Of a DNA stretch of 64,000 nt, positions 59,659 through 64,000 are shown piece by piece. Every line of letters begins with the position of its first letter. The stretch's first letter is position 1. The stretch comes from Daphnia carinata. Lineage: Eukaryota; Arthropoda; Branchiopoda; Diplostraca; Daphniidae. Made by a program: the position numbers and the translations under genes. The notes under the pieces are model-generated. The model saw nothing but the letters and a program-made list of their open reading frames with translations. It did no database searches and had not been told where the DNA came from. The DNA lies in the NCBI RefSeq assembly GCF_022539665.2, contig NC_081340.1:4340001-4404000 (forward strand), given 5' to 3'.

Positions 59659-62600
59659 ATGTTTCCTACAGATTCGGATTTAGTTTACGGTAAGGTCAAC
59701 GAGGAAGTGGATTTCGTACAAGCGTTTTAGTCATGCGTACATCGTCAGTCGTTTATTGATCGCTTTGCCGTATTAATGCTCAATTTTTGACAATCGGGAA
59801 TTTCTATTTTGAAATGCCTACAATTTGAATTTGACCATTATGAATGTAAATTTTTGTCTAAGTCATTGTTAACTATCAAAATAACGTTTAGGTTTAAAAT
59901 TTTGAAACTGCGAGAGCTTTAGTCATATTCTGAATAAGGTTTAATTAGGCTAATTAAAACAGAGCTAAAAAAATTTTTTACAGCAAAAGGCGTTTCGCCA
60001 TTGGCAAATCAGACGTGATTTCGGTTACTTGCCTTTCAAGTACCACTGGTTTTTCCGGTTTACCATTCCCAAAATTTTTAACGAAAAATCAATTGGAATG
60101 TCTAATAACAACAACAAAAACAAAAACCGGCTCATGTTTTTTTGAAAAAAAAGAATAACATGACCCTTTGTTCTTCTTTCGTGTTATCAATAAAATGAAA
60201 ACTGACGTTCCAATTGCTTCACAGGAACATCAGGCGATGGACAAAACTTTGACTACATTACGGGTACGGCCGGCATTCTAGCAGTCGCCGGAATTGGAGT
60301 GGCTGTGGCGACAGCCTACAATTGGATAAGCAAACCCAAGCCAGCAAAGTTACCTTTCGATTTGGATAATCAAACATTTATTGAGGTAAAAAAAAAAAGA
60401 AATCAGACCTGATTTTTTTTTTTTTTTTTTTGCTTTAAACAAGCTATCGTAGTACGCAGTTTCAGTAGAAACCGTTAATTTTGCTGATCGTATAGTCGTA
60501 GGTAGTGGATAACTGGTTTGATATGTTTTTTTGCCAAATTCCCCCAATCCCAAAAAAACATTTTCGTTCACGAAACCGTTGGCATCAGCTACAGCTGTTC
60601 AGCTATTGTTTGTGTATGGGAGTTCAACGTTTGCTTATAAGGAATTAGATCATTCAGTATATGGAGCATAAACAAAGCACAATTTACCACACTTTGTTTG
60701 ATTGCATGAAATGTGAATTGTATTGAATGATTGAAAAATGTCTTAATTTTACAGGGACCTGATTTTATTCACTACTCGCATTTGTCCAAAGAAGGTGGCG
60801 AAATAAAATTGCTACGCTATCTCTACGATGATACTCGTACTCTATATGATGTCTTCCGGCGTGGAGCGCGAGTCTCAAGTGAATTGGATTGTCGGAAAAG
60901 AAAAATTTAAATTCATATTAATCTATTCACTTGTCCCTGGTGTAGACAATGGACCTTGTTTGGGATGGAGGGCAGATCCTACAAAACCGTACCAGTGGAT
61001 GAGCTACAAAGAGAGCTTACTACGTGCTCAGAATTTTGGCTCGGGTCTCGTTGCTCTGGGCCTCCATCCGGGACCTGGTACACTCGTGGGAATGTACAGT
61101 CAAAACTGTCCAGAATGGATCTTAGGCGAATATGGTCTCTATACCTATTCCATGGCTGTTGTGCCACTGTACGATACTCTTGGACCGGATTCGTGCCGCT
61201 TCATCATCAACCAAAGTAAAATTTGATAATGTAATGAGCCAGTTACTGGTTTTTAATGTGGATTTTAATGATTGTATAGCTGAGATATCGGTGGTCATTT
61301 GTGAAAATGATGAAAAATGCAAGTCGTTGCTTAACAATCCGCCTGCTTGCCTCAAACAACTGATTCATATTAAACCCATTTCCAAAGAGACTGTGGAATT
61401 GGCGAAACGTCTAAACATCAACACGTTAAGCTTCGAGCTTGTTGAACAGACTGGCATGGAGAAAAAATATAACCCTGTGGTATGTTTTGCGCATTGCTGT
61501 ATCAGTTATATTTTAAGAAATCCTGTAGACTGTGAACGAGCTCGCTTTTTGGCACTGTAGCCTCCAAGACCCGAAGATATGTGCACCATTTGTTACACAT
61601 CTGGAACGACAGGCAGCCCAAAGGGAGTCGTACTGAGCCATGAAAATGTCGTAGCGAATGCAAGTGGCGTACTTTTGCAACTGGGGGACGAGAAACCCAA
61701 TAACACGGATGTAATGATATCCTTTCTTCCATTGGCTCATATGCTGGAACGTATTTCTCACGTCGGTGTCTACATGGGAGGAGGCGCTATCGGATTCTAT
61801 AGTGGAAACATCGCAAATTTTATGGATGATATGAAAGCTCTGAAACCAACAATCACACCAGCCGTCCCGCGGCTATTTAATCGCATTTTCGACAAGGTTC
61901 AAAGTGGATTGAGCAGTTCGGCTCTTAAACGCTTCCTCTTCAATGCAGCCCTTAGTTCCAAGGAAAACGAACGAAGACATGGTATCGTCCGGAATAACAC
62001 TATCTGGGACAAGCTTGTCTTAAGCAAAGTTCAGGATAGCATGGGCGGACGCATCAGATTAATCATTGTCGGTTCGGCACCTCTGGCTGGAACCGTTCTG
62101 AATTTCATGCGCTGTGCCCTGGGCTGCGTCATCGTTGAAAGCTACGGGCTTACCGAGTGTGCTGCCCCAACAACTCTCACCGTCCACGTAATCAACATAA
62201 CATTTAATTTTGTATCATCGTTATTATAATTTTCTTTTACCTTCTGTTTCAGGGCGATTATACTACAGAACATGTTGGAACGCCGCTTGCTTGCTGCGCC
62301 ATTAAACTCGTTGACGTGCCAGAAATGAAATACTATGCTGCAAACGGCCGTGGTGAAATTTGTATTAAGGGCACTAACGTCTTCAAAGGCTATTTCAAGG
62401 AACCTGAAAAAACCAAGGAGGCATTAGATGAAGACGGCTGGTTCCATACTGGCGACATTGGCACCTTTCTAGATGTGAGTTTGTAGTCATGAAGCGATAA
62501 TGTTCATCAAATATTTACAAATTTTCTGCTTTGATTGCATAGAACGGAACGTTGAAGATCCTCGATCGTAAAAAGAACATCTTCAAACTATCGCAAGGCG

Positions 62601-63061
62601 AATACATTGCGCCTGAGAAAATCGAAAGTATCTACGTCAAAAGCCAATATGTCGCACAAGTTTTTGTTTATGGTGAAAGCCTCAAGTCGTGCACCATAGG
62701 AGTTATCGTACCCGATGTGGAAAATGTCAAACGCTACGCAGAAGAACGCGGGATACAGGGTACGCATTCGGTTCTTTGCAACATGCCCGAAATCAAGCAA
62801 CTTATATTGAACGACATCACTGAGTTGGGAAAAAAGGCTGGCCTCAAATCCTTTGAACAGGTTTGTTTTCTTTTCTCTTTGTCATGCCATCTGTTCATTA
62901 CGAAGTGCATATGTTCTATGCAGGTCAAAGACATCTATTTACACCCAGAAGCCTTTTCAGTGCAAAACGGTCTATTGACGCCGACCCTAAAATCGAAACG
63001 TCCGGAACTTCGTACTTACTTCAAACCTCAACTTGAATATGTTTATCGCAAGTTTAACTAG
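59659..63061 (+). CDS. Acsl: Long-chain acyl-CoA synthetase, ACSL1/5/6 class (copy 2)
   Basis: Exons are 59659-59689, 60225-60385, 60755-60878, 60946-61215, 61280-61479, 61561-62187, 62253-62474, 62543-62860 and 62924-63061, 696 residues. Every exon except the second (161 against 158 nt) has the same length as in copy 1. A membrane anchor is at about residues 24-46, then VSNNGPCLG at the exon 3/4 joint, [17 protein letters not shown] (copy 1 has YGQTEC), [20 protein letters not shown] and [19 protein letters not shown]. All catalytic motifs are intact, so it should be active in making long-chain acyl-CoA. The anchor and N-terminus differ most from copy 1, which suggests different membrane location or regulation. 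Confidence 0.93.
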
Positions 63062-64000
63062 AAACACAAACACGAGCTGTCACGGACTTGAGACTCACTA
63101 CACGGTCAGACATTTTGTTATCCATTAGGGCGTTTTGTTCTTAGAAATTTTCTTCTACTAATGGCCCGATAATGTTGCTCACCCATCACTAAAAGTCTGT
63201 ATTTTACAAACTAATCTTACTCTGTAGAACCCAGTTGTCAGGTCGCTTTAAATTTTGCCACTAAAATGCCTCTGTTGGGGTATCTTTTCTTAGAATCTGC
63301 TATAGCAGCAGGATGTGATTTTTTACCATTCCATTGCCTGTGTATTATTCAGACTTTCTTAGTGTGTATATCAAATCGACAAGTACAGCAGACTTCGGAT
63401 GCCAAATTGAGCCAGTCGGGATCGATGAACGTCGTGATCCTTTAGTAGAAGTTTCAAACGAAGCTTTAATGTTGTAAAGGCTCGCTGATTAGGGTTTATC
63501 TCGTGAACACGAACTGATGTAGGGCGTATGGAGAAATTTTAGTAGCAAGTGTGTTACAGAATACTTTTTTCAAACCATATCGTGGAAAAGACTATGGCAG
63601 AAGGTATTTTTCTTTTTACTTGTTGAAAAAGTGTGAATGAAAATTGTTCTTCTTTTCTAGGTTTTTACGTTAGTGTCATACGGTACAAATATGGCTGCCA
63701 GGTGTACGTAAAAATGAGAAAATCTTAGTATATTTGGTTTGTCTTACACTTAATTCGTGTGAAATGCAATCACTGAAATCCAGATGAAGTAGGGTAAACG
63801 ATTCACGAAATCTGGCGTTAATCGATGTGGCAAATCGTGAATGGAAATTGCTTCGCTTCTTTGCTTAAGCGGAAGCTCAAAAACAGCAGTTCCAAACTGT
63901 TCGGCAATTTGACGTCAATTCGGAAATGGTGAAAAACTATCACGCAATGAACGAATCGTGTTTTGAAAACAGTTTTTCTTTTTTTTTTGTAATGGATTTC
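63062..64000. other. 3' region of ACSL copy 2
   Basis: Probable 3' UTR followed by AT-rich DNA to the window end. I see no further coding exon. Confidence 0.5.

Noticed and set aside
60828-60909. Continuation of the ACSL copy 2 frame after GARVS into [10 protein letters not shown]
   Set aside because: It is intron sequence: splicing at 60878/60946 restores the conserved VSNNGPCLG.

Overview
The window looks like nuclear DNA from an arthropod, most likely a branchiopod crustacean such as Daphnia (inference). The genes are multi-exon with very short GT-AG introns (mostly 60-110 nt), and intergenic DNA is AT-rich with many poly-A/T runs. Three families point to arthropods: a Spätzle-type Toll ligand, delta-class glutathione S-transferases and cuticle-like secreted repeat proteins. 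I rebuilt exon joins by hand from splice sites and reading phase. Nothing was checked against transcripts or databases.

Layout: 1-354 holds the last two exons of an unidentified + strand gene. 859-9398 (minus) holds two related secreted low-complexity proteins with the same three-exon plan. One carries about 25 acidic serine motifs (D-S-x-E-D). The other has lysine-rich (KAPK) and proline/tyrosine repeats followed by an acidic Val/Pro/Glu tail. After 7 kb of gene-poor DNA comes a large Spätzle-like gene (16623-20154, minus), then 4.6 kb without a clear gene.

24.7-37.7 kb is a compact cluster of conserved genes: mitochondrial ribosomal protein L1 (minus), Rab35 (minus), an ABHD11-like hydrolase (plus), a 740-residue coiled-coil protein (plus) and a secreted fibrinogen-domain lectin-like protein (minus). 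About 6 kb of mainly non-coding DNA follows, with a candidate 58-residue gene and many CACGTG motifs.

44.0-63.1 kb is a detoxification and lipid-metabolism block. Two paralogous long-chain acyl-CoA synthetase genes (plus) flank three delta-class GST genes (minus), a small membrane-protein gene and a decayed fragment of the first synthetase. The synthetase copies have the same exon structure, with eight of nine coding exons equal in length. Each has at least one candidate alternative first exon. The arrangement suggests segmental duplication of an ACSL/GST region. ACSL activates fatty acids to acyl-CoA and the GSTs conjugate electrophiles such as lipid peroxidation products.
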